DNA of 64,000 nt from Clostridiales bacterium (GTDB lineage Bacteria > Bacillota > Clostridia > Christensenellales > Borkfalkiaceae). The notes beneath the pieces were generated by a model. That model was not told the DNA's origin and did no database searches. It was given only the letters and a program-made list of their open reading frames with translations. Of this stretch, positions 1-8,014 are shown in pieces. The DNA is taken from assembly GCA_015055725.1 (NCBI GenBank), contig SVHO01000001.1:1-64000 (forward strand). Direction: 5' to 3'. The position numbers and the translations under genes are program-made. Position 1 is the first letter of the stretch. Every line of letters starts with the position of its first letter.

Positions 1-1
1 G

Positions 2-430
2 AAGTTCAACGAATGGGAAATGAAAGGCGTTCCTATCCGTATAGAAATCGGCCCGCGTGATATCGAAAATAATCAAGTTATGATTATGCGTCGTGATACG
101 CTTGAAAAAACTGCGGTTTCAATAGACAATTTAGAAACCGAAATCCCCGCGCTTTTAGACGTTATTCAAAAGGATATGTTGATAAAATCAAGAGAGCGTC
201 GTGACCAAAAAATCGTCACGGCAGATAGCCTTGAACAAATTCTTGCAGGCGTTGAAAACAAAAACTTCGTAAAAGCCGGTTGGTGTGGTTGCCGTGAGTG
301 TGAAGACAAGGTTAAAGAAACCGCTTCCGCCACCGCTCGCGTTATTTGTGCTGAAGACGGCGCGCCCGAAAAGTGTGCAATATGTGGAAAACCTGCTAAG
401 CACACCGTGATATTTGCTCGCGCCTACTAA
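2..430 (+). CDS. proS: Proline--tRNA ligase, C-terminal part (5' end outside window)
   Basis: Open from window edge (KFNEWEMKGVPIRIEIGPRDIENNQ...); ProRS anticodon-binding and C-terminal Zn-type region (CGCRECE...CAICGKPA...FARAY). Confidence 0.9.
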   Translation, partial: KFNEWEMKGVPIRIEIGPRDIENNQVMIMRRDTLEKTAVSIDNLETEIPALLDVIQKDMLIKSRERRDQKIVTADSLEQILAGVENKNFVKAGWCGCRECEDKVKETASATARVICAEDGAPEKCAICGKPAKHTVIFARAY

Positions 431-552
431 ATAAAGGCTTATAAACGTCGTTAGGCGTCGTTAACTGACTGCGCCGTGGATTTCGATGACCAGACGGTCT
501 ATCTCATCCCACGGTTTGTCGAGCCTAGCCTAACTCGTTTCTAATCCTTTAT
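431..552 (+). repeat. Dispersed structured repeat, copy E1 (complete)
   Basis: Outer arms ATAAAGGCTTATAAACG / CGTTTCTAATCCTTTAT; inner helix GTTAGGC/GCCTAAC; hairpin CCGTGG/CCACGG; apical GACC/GGTC. Confidence 0.85.
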
Positions 553-825
553 TTACAACGACAAACAACAAGACGGAACGTTTCTGCTTTGCGTTTTGAC
601 TTCGATAACCAGAGACGGTTAATCTCACCCAAAACGCGTCGCGAGCCTACTGCAACTCGTTTCTAATCCTTTATTTACAACGATAAACAACAAGGCGGAA
701 CGTTTCTGCTTTGCGTTTTGACTTCGATAACCAGAGACGGTTAATCTCACCCAAAACGCGTCGCGAGCCTACTGCAACTCGTTTCTAACCCTTTATTTAC
801 AACGACAAACAACAAGACGGAACGT
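540..825 (+). repeat. Tandem 122-bp repeat containing copies E2 and E3 (5'-truncated forms of the dispersed repeat)
   Basis: CTTTATTTACAACGAYAAACAACAAGRCGGAACGTTTC recurs at 547, 669 and 791 (period 122); each unit holds GCGTTTTGACTTCGATAACCAGAGACGGTTAATCTCACCCAAAACGC. Confidence 0.9.
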
Positions 826-908
826 TTCGTTTTAAGTGTTTAATATATTTTATCAAAAAAGAACATACTAGAAAATGCGGTAAAAACCGTGTTATAGGAG
901 CAATATAA

Positions 909-1778
909 ATGTTAACTTTTATTAGCCTAGGAAAGCAACTAACTTTAGAAAATTGGCAAGTTTGGTTGACTGCTATATTTACGGCTTTAATTCCAATAGT
1001 CTTTCACGTTTTAAGGGGCATAGGTCTTTATAAACTTGCAAAAGACAAAAAACTTAAAAGCGCATTTATGGCGTGGATACCTTTCGTGTGGGTTTTCGTT
1101 GCGATAAAACTCATAAGCGAAACTCGTTTTTTTGGAAAGAAAATCGGCAATTTTGCAGTTGTTATAACCGTTATATTTGCACTTGCAGAAGTGCTAACTT
1201 TAGCTTATGAATTTATGGCGTATTTCCCGTTTATCGGCAACTATTTGATGGGAAATCAAATAATCGTGGATTCAACCGTTTACGAAAATTTACCAACTAA
1301 CTACTATGAACTTTGGGCAAATTTTGGCGTTTACGGCGTGCAAGGAACTTTCGTAAATCCTTATAAAAACATTGACCTTATCGTCAAGATAATGAACGGC
1401 ATTTATTACGTTTCTGCCGTATTAGATATTTTGTCCGCAGTTATTATCGTCACGGTGTTTATCAATCTTTTCAAAAAATACTGGCCACAACACTTTGTAG
1501 TTGCGTCAATTTTATCACTTTTTGGCTTAGACGGAATATTCATTTTCCTTATCCGCAACAAAAAGCCTATAAAATATACCGATTATTTGCGTTCGCGTTA
1601 TCAACAATACGGCCCTTATGGCCCAAATCCGTATGGACCAAACCCTTACGGGCGAAATCCATATGCAAATCAAGGCAATTCTGCGCCGAGCGAACCCGAA
1701 TCACCTTTTGAACAATTTCAAGACGAAAAGGATAAAAAACCCGAAGAACCTTTTTCTGATTTTTCAGACAAAAAATAA
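909..1778 (+). CDS. Multi-pass membrane protein with Tyr/Gly/Pro/Asn-rich cytoplasmic-type tail
   Basis: Several hydrophobic segments; tail QQYGPYGPNPYGPNPYGRNPYANQ then acidic end; RBS ggagcaatataaatg. Confidence 0.7.
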   Translation: MLTFISLGKQLTLENWQVWLTAIFTALIPIVFHVLRGIGLYKLAKDKKLKSAFMAWIPFVWVFVAIKLISETRFFGKKIGNFAVVITVIFALAEVLTLAYEFMAYFPFIGNYLMGNQIIVDSTVYENLPTNYYELWANFGVYGVQGTFVNPYKNIDLIVKIMNGIYYVSAVLDILSAVIIVTVFINLFKKYWPQHFVVASILSLFGLDGIFIFLIRNKKPIKYTDYLRSRYQQYGPYGPNPYGPNPYGRNPYANQGNSAPSEPESPFEQFQDEKDKKPEEPFSDFSDKK

Positions 1779-1790
1779 TCTTTGTAAACT

Positions 1791-3128
1791 ATGATTAACG
1801 ACACTATATCGGCAATTTCAACCGCGCTTTCAGCAAGTGGTGTTGCCGTGATAAGAATAAGCGGACCTTCTGCTTTAAATATTGCTCAAAAAATGTTTAT
1901 CCCCGTTGGAAAAACGGGGGTTTCTGACTTTGAACCGAACAAAATGTACGTAGGCGAAATTGAAGCCGATGGTTTTAAAGATTACGGAATGTGCGTATAT
2001 TTTAAAGCACCCAAAAGTTTTACGGGTGAAGATTCGGTTGAATTCCATTGTCACGGTGGAATAGCCATAACTAAAGGCGTGCTCAAAAAAACCCTTTCGC
2101 TTGGTGCAAGGCTTGCAACTAACGGCGAATTCACAAAGCGCGCGTTCTTAAACGGCAAACTTTCTTTATCATCCGCCGAGGGGCTTATCGATATGATAAA
2201 TAGCGAATCGGAAAGTGGTGTTAAGGCGGGTTATTATCTTTATAGAGAAAAACTTACTGCCGAAATTAACGCGATGCAAGACGATATTACCGACGTTCTT
2301 GCTCAAATTGATGCTGATATGGATTTTCCCGAAGAAGATTTAGAGCAAACGTCAACGCTTGCAGTTGAAAACACGTTGAATTCAGTCGTTCAAAAAATAG
2401 ACGCGCTTTTAAAAACTTATCGTACGGGTAGAACGCTTAAAAACGGCGTTCGCGTTGCAATCGTTGGGAAGCCAAACACGGGCAAAAGTTCGCTCCTTAA
2501 CGCACTTTTAAATTATGATAAAGCAATCGTTTCAGACGTTGCTGGAACAACTCGCGATATAGTTGAAGGAAACCTTGATATAAACGGCGTTCGCTTTAAT
2601 TTTTCAGACACCGCAGGCATTAGAGAAAGCGGTGATAAGGTTGAAGAAATGGGCGTTTCGCTCTCTAAAAAAGTTTTAAGCGAAAGCGACGTGATTTTGT
2701 TTGTTTTAGACGGCGGGTTTATAACTCAAGAAGACGAACAAATTTATTCACTTGTAAAAGATAAAAATTTAATCGTTGCAATCAACAAAACTGATAAAAA
2801 CGATTATAAAGACGACAGGGCAGACGTTTACGTTTCTGCGCTTAAAAAGCACAATCTTTCCCAATTAAAAGAGTTGCTTTTTGAAAAAAGCGTAGGCAGT
2901 GGTTTAGACCTTAACGGCGATTTTTTGTGTGAAGAGCGTCACTTTAACGCCCTTTTACGCGCCAAGGAAAAATTGCTTTCCGCCCTTAATTCCATCGGAC
3001 TTGTCACTCTTGACCTTTTAGCCATAGACGTAAAAGACGGTTGGGATGCTCTCGGTGAGATTTCAGGGCGTACCGCAACTGAAGATATAATAAATGATAT
3101 CTTTTCTAAGTTTTGCGTAGGAAAATAA
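1791..3128 (+). CDS. mnmE: tRNA uridine-5-carboxymethylaminomethyl(34) synthesis GTPase MnmE
   Basis: DTISAISTA.SASGVAVIRISGP N-terminus, GKPNTGKSSLLNALL P-loop, DTAGIRE, C-terminal FCVGK. Confidence 0.97.
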   Translation: MINDTISAISTALSASGVAVIRISGPSALNIAQKMFIPVGKTGVSDFEPNKMYVGEIEADGFKDYGMCVYFKAPKSFTGEDSVEFHCHGGIAITKGVLKKTLSLGARLATNGEFTKRAFLNGKLSLSSAEGLIDMINSESESGVKAGYYLYREKLTAEINAMQDDITDVLAQIDADMDFPEEDLEQTSTLAVENTLNSVVQKIDALLKTYRTGRTLKNGVRVAIVGKPNTGKSSLLNALLNYDKAIVSDVAGTTRDIVEGNLDINGVRFNFSDTAGIRESGDKVEEMGVSLSKKVLSESDVILFVLDGGFITQEDEQIYSLVKDKNLIVAINKTDKNDYKDDRADVYVSALKKHNLSQLKELLFEKSVGSGLDLNGDFLCEERHFNALLRAKEKLLSALNSIGLVTLDLLAIDVKDGWDALGEISGRTATEDIINDIFSKFCVGK

Positions 3129-3248
3129 AGTCTTATAAACTTCGTTGCAGGTCGTTTCTGCTTTGCGTTTTGACTTCGATAACCAGAGACGGTTAATCTC
3201 ACCCAAAACGCGTCGCGAGCCTACTGCAACTCGTTTCTAATCCTTTAT
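3125..3248 (+). repeat. Dispersed structured repeat, copy E4
   Basis: ATAAAGTCTTATAAAC...GTTTCTAATCCTTTAT arms; GTTGCAG/CTGCAAC helix; GCGTTTTG/CAAAACGC hairpin; begins at the mnmE stop codon. Confidence 0.85.
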
Positions 3249-3341
3249 TTAGATACAAAAAAGATAATCTAATCATTTATAAAAAAGTGGTTGGTTAATT
3301 AATTTAATTTTTAAAAATTATATCATAGGGGGAATGCGAAT

Positions 3342-4241
3342 TTGGTAAATCTTGAACTTTACAGGGTTTTTTATACGGTTGCTAAATGTGGAAGTTTAAC
3401 TAAGGCAGCCGAAGAACTTTATATTTCGCAACCTGCCGTTTCGCAAGCGATAAAGCAACTTGAAACCCAACTTGGCGGAAAACTTTTTAATCGCACGCAC
3501 AAGGGTATGGAATTATCGGATACGGGCGGAAAACAAATTTTTTCTATGGTTGAAAAGGCGCTTAAGCTATTTGATGAAGCGGAAAGCAAATATTCAGAAC
3601 TTAAAGACACGGCAACGGGAATAGTTAGAATATGCGCGTCAGACACGGTTGCAACGCACTTTTTGTTGCCATACATAAAAGAATATCACGAAAGGTATCC
3701 AGACGTTAACTTGATTTTGCAAAACGGCACGTCAAGTGAAACGATTGAGCTTTTGAAAAACAATAAAGGTGACGTAGGGTTTGTTAATTTGCCTATTGAC
3801 GATAGTGATATAAACCTTTCAAACACGGTTATGCAACTGCACGACACTTTTGTTGCAAGCGAAAAATTTAGCGAACTTTTCGACGGGGTGGTTGACTTAA
3901 AAAGATTGCAAGATTACCCGCTTCTTATGCTTGAATTATCAACGGCAACAAGGCAGGCAATCGTAAGTTTTGCGCATTCACAAGGCGTACATTTACACCC
4001 AGAAATAGAACTTGCAAGTTTAGAACTTATGACCGAACTTGCAAAAAACGGCATAGGTATTGCGTGTATCCCGCGTGAATTCGTTAAGCACGAATTAGAA
4101 GAAGGGAGTTTAAAAGAAATTAAAACTAGTCCATCTTTACCAACGCGTGCGTTAGGTCTTGCCTTGCCAAAGGACGGCAATATGATTTTCGCCGTGAAAG
4201 AATTCATAAAAATGTTAAATGAAGATAAAGGGGGAAAATAA
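3342..4241 (+). CDS. LysR-family transcriptional regulator
   Basis: N-terminal LysR HTH (FYTVAKCGSLTKAAEELYISQPAVSQAIKQLE) and substrate-binding domain. Confidence 0.95.
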   Translation: MVNLELYRVFYTVAKCGSLTKAAEELYISQPAVSQAIKQLETQLGGKLFNRTHKGMELSDTGGKQIFSMVEKALKLFDEAESKYSELKDTATGIVRICASDTVATHFLLPYIKEYHERYPDVNLILQNGTSSETIELLKNNKGDVGFVNLPIDDSDINLSNTVMQLHDTFVASEKFSELFDGVVDLKRLQDYPLLMLELSTATRQAIVSFAHSQGVHLHPEIELASLELMTELAKNGIGIACIPREFVKHELEEGSLKEIKTSPSLPTRALGLALPKDGNMIFAVKEFIKMLNEDKGGK

Positions 4242-5027
4242 ATGGAAATTTGGCAAGCGATAATTTTAGGCGCGGTTCAAGGTTTTGCAGAATTTTTGCC
4301 TGTTTCGTCAAGTGGTCATCTAATTTTAATACAAAGATGGCTTGGCGTGACCGAAGGTAGTTTATTCTTTGACGTTATGCTTCACGTGGGAACGCTTATT
4401 CCCGTAATCGTAGTGTTTTTTAAGGATATTCTTGAACTTTTCAAAAAGCCGTTTAACAAAATTTTGTTGTTGATTCTAGCAACGATACCCGCTATGTTAA
4501 CGGGCTTGTTGCTTGGTGATTTGGTTGAAGGCGCGTTTTACACAGGCAATCTTTTATCGGCAATTTTGCTTTCAGCAACCTTTTTGCTCACGGCAACCGA
4601 ATTGTTCTTTGCAGAAAGAGCGAGCAAAAAGAACAGCACTTTGCCTTTAAGTGTTAAGAGTGCAACTTTTATGGGCTTAGCGCAAGGCGTTGCAATCGTG
4701 CCTGGGCTTTCACGTAGCGGAACGGTTATTTCGGCAGGATGTTTTTGTGGACTTGAAAGAACTAAGAACGCAAGTTTTGCTTTCCTTATGAGTATACCCG
4801 TTATTGCGGGCGCAGGATTGATTGAGGGATATAAATGCGTTAAAGCGGGCATAGTAATAGAGCCGTTGCCCTTGATTTTTGGTGTGATAACGGCTATGAT
4901 AACGGGCTATATTGCAATAAAAACAATGCTTAAAGTTATCAAGAAAGCAAACTATAAGTGGTTTTCTCTATACCTTGTAATTATGGCTATTGCATCTATC
5001 GTGACGAAAGTTGCGTTCGGTGTTTAA
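4242..5027 (+). CDS. uppP: Undecaprenyl-diphosphatase UppP/BacA
   Basis: GAVQGFAEFLPVSSSGHLIL and PGLSRSGTVISAG motifs. Confidence 0.96.
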   Translation: MEIWQAIILGAVQGFAEFLPVSSSGHLILIQRWLGVTEGSLFFDVMLHVGTLIPVIVVFFKDILELFKKPFNKILLLILATIPAMLTGLLLGDLVEGAFYTGNLLSAILLSATFLLTATELFFAERASKKNSTLPLSVKSATFMGLAQGVAIVPGLSRSGTVISAGCFCGLERTKNASFAFLMSIPVIAGAGLIEGYKCVKAGIVIEPLPLIFGVITAMITGYIAIKTMLKVIKKANYKWFSLYLVIMAIASIVTKVAFGV

Positions 5028-5062
5028 TAAAAATTAAAGACAAATAGACAAAGGAGAAAAAA

Positions 5063-5689
5063 ATGAAAAAGTTTTTTGGAGAATTTAAAAAGTTTATAAC
5101 CCGTGGCAACGTGGTTGATATGTCAGTCGGCGTTATCGTCGGCAGTGCGTTTACGGCAATAGTTAACGGAATGGGCAACTTTGTGTTAAAGCCTATTATC
5201 AATTGGATTTTGGCACTTATTTTTGGAAGCAATTCGCTTGACGGAATTTTAACTTATCTTAAAAAAGTTGAAATCACCGATACAGCAACCGGCATCACAA
5301 CCGTTGACCTTACAAAGTCAATCTATATTGATTGGGGTTCACTTATCAACGCGATAATAAACTTCTTAATCATTGCTTTCGTGCTCTTTACTATCGTTAA
5401 AATTATAAACGGCATGAAAGATAACAACGAAAAGTTTAAGAAAAATTTTGATAAATTGCACGTTGATAAAAACGAAAGAAAAGAACTTAAACAAGCTGGC
5501 ATAAAACTTAGCGATAGAAAAGCCGTTAAGGCATACTTTGAAGAAAAAGAAGCAAAGGCTTTAGCGCAAGCGGAAGAAGAAAAACGCATAGCGGAAGAGA
5601 AAGCAAAGGCGGACAGGCTTGCAAACCCCACCACAGAAGATTTGCTTAAAGACATAAAAGTTCTTTTGGAAAAAACCTTAGAAAAATAG
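5063..5689 (+). CDS. mscL: Large-conductance mechanosensitive channel MscL
   Basis: FKKFITRGNVVDMSVGVIVGSAFTAIVN; long charged C-terminal helix. Confidence 0.95.
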   Translation: MKKFFGEFKKFITRGNVVDMSVGVIVGSAFTAIVNGMGNFVLKPIINWILALIFGSNSLDGILTYLKKVEITDTATGITTVDLTKSIYIDWGSLINAIINFLIIAFVLFTIVKIINGMKDNNEKFKKNFDKLHVDKNERKELKQAGIKLSDRKAVKAYFEEKEAKALAQAEEEKRIAEEKAKADRLANPTTEDLLKDIKVLLEKTLEK

Positions 5690-5693
5690 AAAC

Positions 5694-5727
5694 AAAAAAA
5701 CGACTGGTAAAAACCAGTCGTTTTTTT
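5694..5727 (+). terminator. Rho-independent terminator after mscL
   Basis: CGACTGG TAAAAA CCAGTCG followed by T7. Confidence 0.9.
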
Positions 5728-5749
5728 ATACGAATTTTTATAAATATTT

Positions 5750-7108
5750 TTATCCAAGCAAAGTTATTGCGATTGAGCAGTAAATAATTAAAGATAAAAC
5801 GTCAACGATAGTCGTCATAAACGGGCTTGCAACGACGGCAGGGTCAAGCTTGCATTTTTTCGCAATAAGCGGGAGCAAGCATCCGACGAGCTTTGCCATA
5901 ACCACGGTTATAAGCAAAACTGATGAGACTACTAGCGCAACGTCAAGCGTCACGTCGTTATACAAACTGTCTATAAAATATAGTTTTAAAAAGCAAACTG
6001 CCGATACCGTTAATCCAAGCACGAAAGATGCTAAAAGTTCTTTTAAGATTACTCTAAACGCGTCTTTAAACTCAACTTCGCCAAGCGCAAGCGCACGGAT
6101 AATAGTTGCAGAAGACTGATTGCCAGCATTACCCGCAGTGCCCATAAGCATAGGAACGAAAGCGTATAAGACGGCGGATAGTTGCGCTTCGTAATTAGAT
6201 AAAACCAAACTTGTGAAAGTTGCTGAAATCATTAGTAGCAACAACCACGGCAAGCGCGCTTTCCAAATGCTAAAAACCGATTGTTTTAAATAGGGTTTTT
6301 GGTTTGGCAAGATTGCGGACATTTTTTGGATATCTTCGGTGGCTTCTTCTTGGATAACGTCAACAGCGTCGTCAACGGTGACGATACCAACTAAGCACCC
6401 TTCTTTATCGATAACGGGAAGGGCAAGGCAACCATACTTAGAAAACTTTAACGCAACTTGCTCTCTGTCTTCAAGCGTTTCGGCAAAGATAAAGTTAGAA
6501 TCCATAACGTGTGCGATAAGTTCAGTTTTTTCTGATAAAAGCATATCGCGAACGGAAACGACGCCTATAAGTTTCTTGCGACGGTCAGTCACGTAGCACG
6601 TATAAACTGTTTCTTTATTAACGCCCGTGCGCCTTATTTTATCAAACGCTTCTTCAACCGTTAAGCTTGCTGAAAGAGAAACGTATTCGGTGGTCATTAT
6701 AGACCCTGCAGAATCAACGGGGTATTCAAGAAGTTGGTTTATAAGTTTGCGGTTTTCGGGTGCGGAGTTTTTTAGAATACGCTTAACCACGTTAGCAGGC
6801 ATTTCTTCAATCACGTCAACCGTGTCGTCAAGGAACATATCGTCAACCACTTCTTTCAATTCTTTGTCCGAAAAGGCTTTAATAAGCGTTTCTTGGGTGT
6901 CTGCTTCTATTTCTACGAAAACGTCACTTGCGAGTTCTTTTGGCAAAAGCCTAAAAAAGAGAACTTGCTCTTTATCATTTAGATAGTTTTCGATAAAGGG
7001 CGCAATATCGGCGGGTTCCATATCAAGCAAAATAATTCTTAAGTCCACGAACTTTCGCGTTTCAAAGCAAAAACTTAATCTTTCGTATACTGCTTGTAAA
7101 TCTTTCAT
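5750..7108 (-). CDS. mgtE: Magnesium transporter MgtE
   Basis: MgtE N domain, CBS pair, GTAGNAGNQSSATIIRALALGE membrane motif. Confidence 0.96.
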   Translation of the reverse strand: MKDLQAVYERLSFCFETRKFVDLRIILLDMEPADIAPFIENYLNDKEQVLFFRLLPKELASDVFVEIEADTQETLIKAFSDKELKEVVDDMFLDDTVDVIEEMPANVVKRILKNSAPENRKLINQLLEYPVDSAGSIMTTEYVSLSASLTVEEAFDKIRRTGVNKETVYTCYVTDRRKKLIGVVSVRDMLLSEKTELIAHVMDSNFIFAETLEDREQVALKFSKYGCLALPVIDKEGCLVGIVTVDDAVDVIQEEATEDIQKMSAILPNQKPYLKQSVFSIWKARLPWLLLLMISATFTSLVLSNYEAQLSAVLYAFVPMLMGTAGNAGNQSSATIIRALALGEVEFKDAFRVILKELLASFVLGLTVSAVCFLKLYFIDSLYNDVTLDVALVVSSVLLITVVMAKLVGCLLPLIAKKCKLDPAVVASPFMTTIVDVLSLIIYCSIAITLLG

Positions 7109-7129
7109 AAAACCCTCCTTTCAGACAAT

Positions 7130-7158
7130 AAAAATGCCCGCGAATAAAACGGCGGGCA
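7130..7158 (-). terminator. Expression-platform terminator of the M-box leader
   Basis: On minus strand GCCCGCcgttttattcGCGGGC followed by a T-tract. Confidence 0.75.
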
Positions 7159-7164
7159 AATAGC

Positions 7165-7340
7165 ACGAATACCACGAAAGCAGTCAACCATACTGGCTTT
7201 AGCACCGTAGGGCAATGAAACTGCATTAAATCACGCCTTGTTTTCGACGGGGTTTGTTAACCAACTAACAGTGTCTCCACTGAGTCGCGGCAGCAGTCCG
7301 TATCCCTATGGTAGCCTTACCTACCGGATTTATTCATTTT
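7165..7340 (-). ncRNA. M-box (ykoK) Mg2+ riboswitch upstream of mgtE
   Basis: Minus strand reads GGTAGGTAAGGCTACCATAGGGATACGGACTGCTGCC...TTTAATGCAGTTTCATTGCCCTACGGTGCTAAAGCC, matching M-box core motifs; sits before mgtE. Confidence 0.9.
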
Positions 7341-7402
7341 TATCATAATATCACCGTGGCAAAAAAATGTCAACGATATAGCGTAAAAAATTTTTCTAAG
7401 CG

Positions 7403-7861
7403 TTAATTAGGCGTGTCTTCACCGTCAATTTTAGCGTTGAATAAGATTGAACGGTTGATTTCGCGTATGCTTTTAACAAAATCGTCGTATTCTTGGGGGG
7501 ATATAACGATAACCGTGTACGTGCCTTCCTTAAAATATGCAACGAGTTTATCGCTTTTTTTGAAGTGGGTTATGCAAATTATATCATCAACGTTGATTTT
7601 AGAACAGATAAAACCAAAATAAGAATATAATTTGCCGTTTTTAATAACGTATCTCCCGTAAAGCATTAGGCTTATAACTAAAATTGTGAGCGCAAGGTTT
7701 AAAAGAACGATTAATGAGTAAGTGCCCACCTTAAATGAACCCGTTGGCAAAAACTCTATCAAGTTAAAAACGTTCCACGCAAGACCTGCTATTGAAAGTA
7801 TGGCAACTATTACTAATAGTACCCAAACTGACCGTGCATAGCGAAACCTAAAAGACTTCAT
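7403..7861 (-). CDS. Small membrane protein, PH-like domain candidate
   Basis: Two N-terminal TM segments then LYSYFGFICSKINVDDIICITHFKKSDKLVAYF, resembling bacterial PH-type domains. Confidence 0.6.
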   Translation of the reverse strand: MKSFRFRYARSVWVLLVIVAILSIAGLAWNVFNLIEFLPTGSFKVGTYSLIVLLNLALTILVISLMLYGRYVIKNGKLYSYFGFICSKINVDDIICITHFKKSDKLVAYFKEGTYTVIVISPQEYDDFVKSIREINRSILFNAKIDGEDTPN

Positions 7862-7949
7862 TTTTTATTTCTCCTTTACACTATTGTACTATATGTTGAA
7901 AAAAAACACAAGATGATTTATAAATTTTTTTACTCGTTATAACTTATTT

Positions 7950-7990
7950 ACTTTGCTTGCCAAAACCTTTATGATATTGTATAATATCAT
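7950..7990 (+). promoter_or_regulatory. Sigma-A-type promoter with palindromic operator-like site over the -10
   Basis: TTGCCA-17-TATAAT; ATGATATTGTATAATATCAT (7971-7990) near-perfect palindrome. Confidence 0.55.
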
Positions 7991-8014
7991 TACTTACATT
8001 TAGGGAGAACTTTT

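Noticed and set aside
540-825. Tandem repeats as a CRISPR array
   Set aside because: Period is 122 bp with near-identical whole units, no unique spacers, no cas genes.
2939-3202. Minus-strand 87-aa ORF spanning mnmE end and repeat E4
   Set aside because: Antisense to mnmE and to a structured repeat; no coding evidence.
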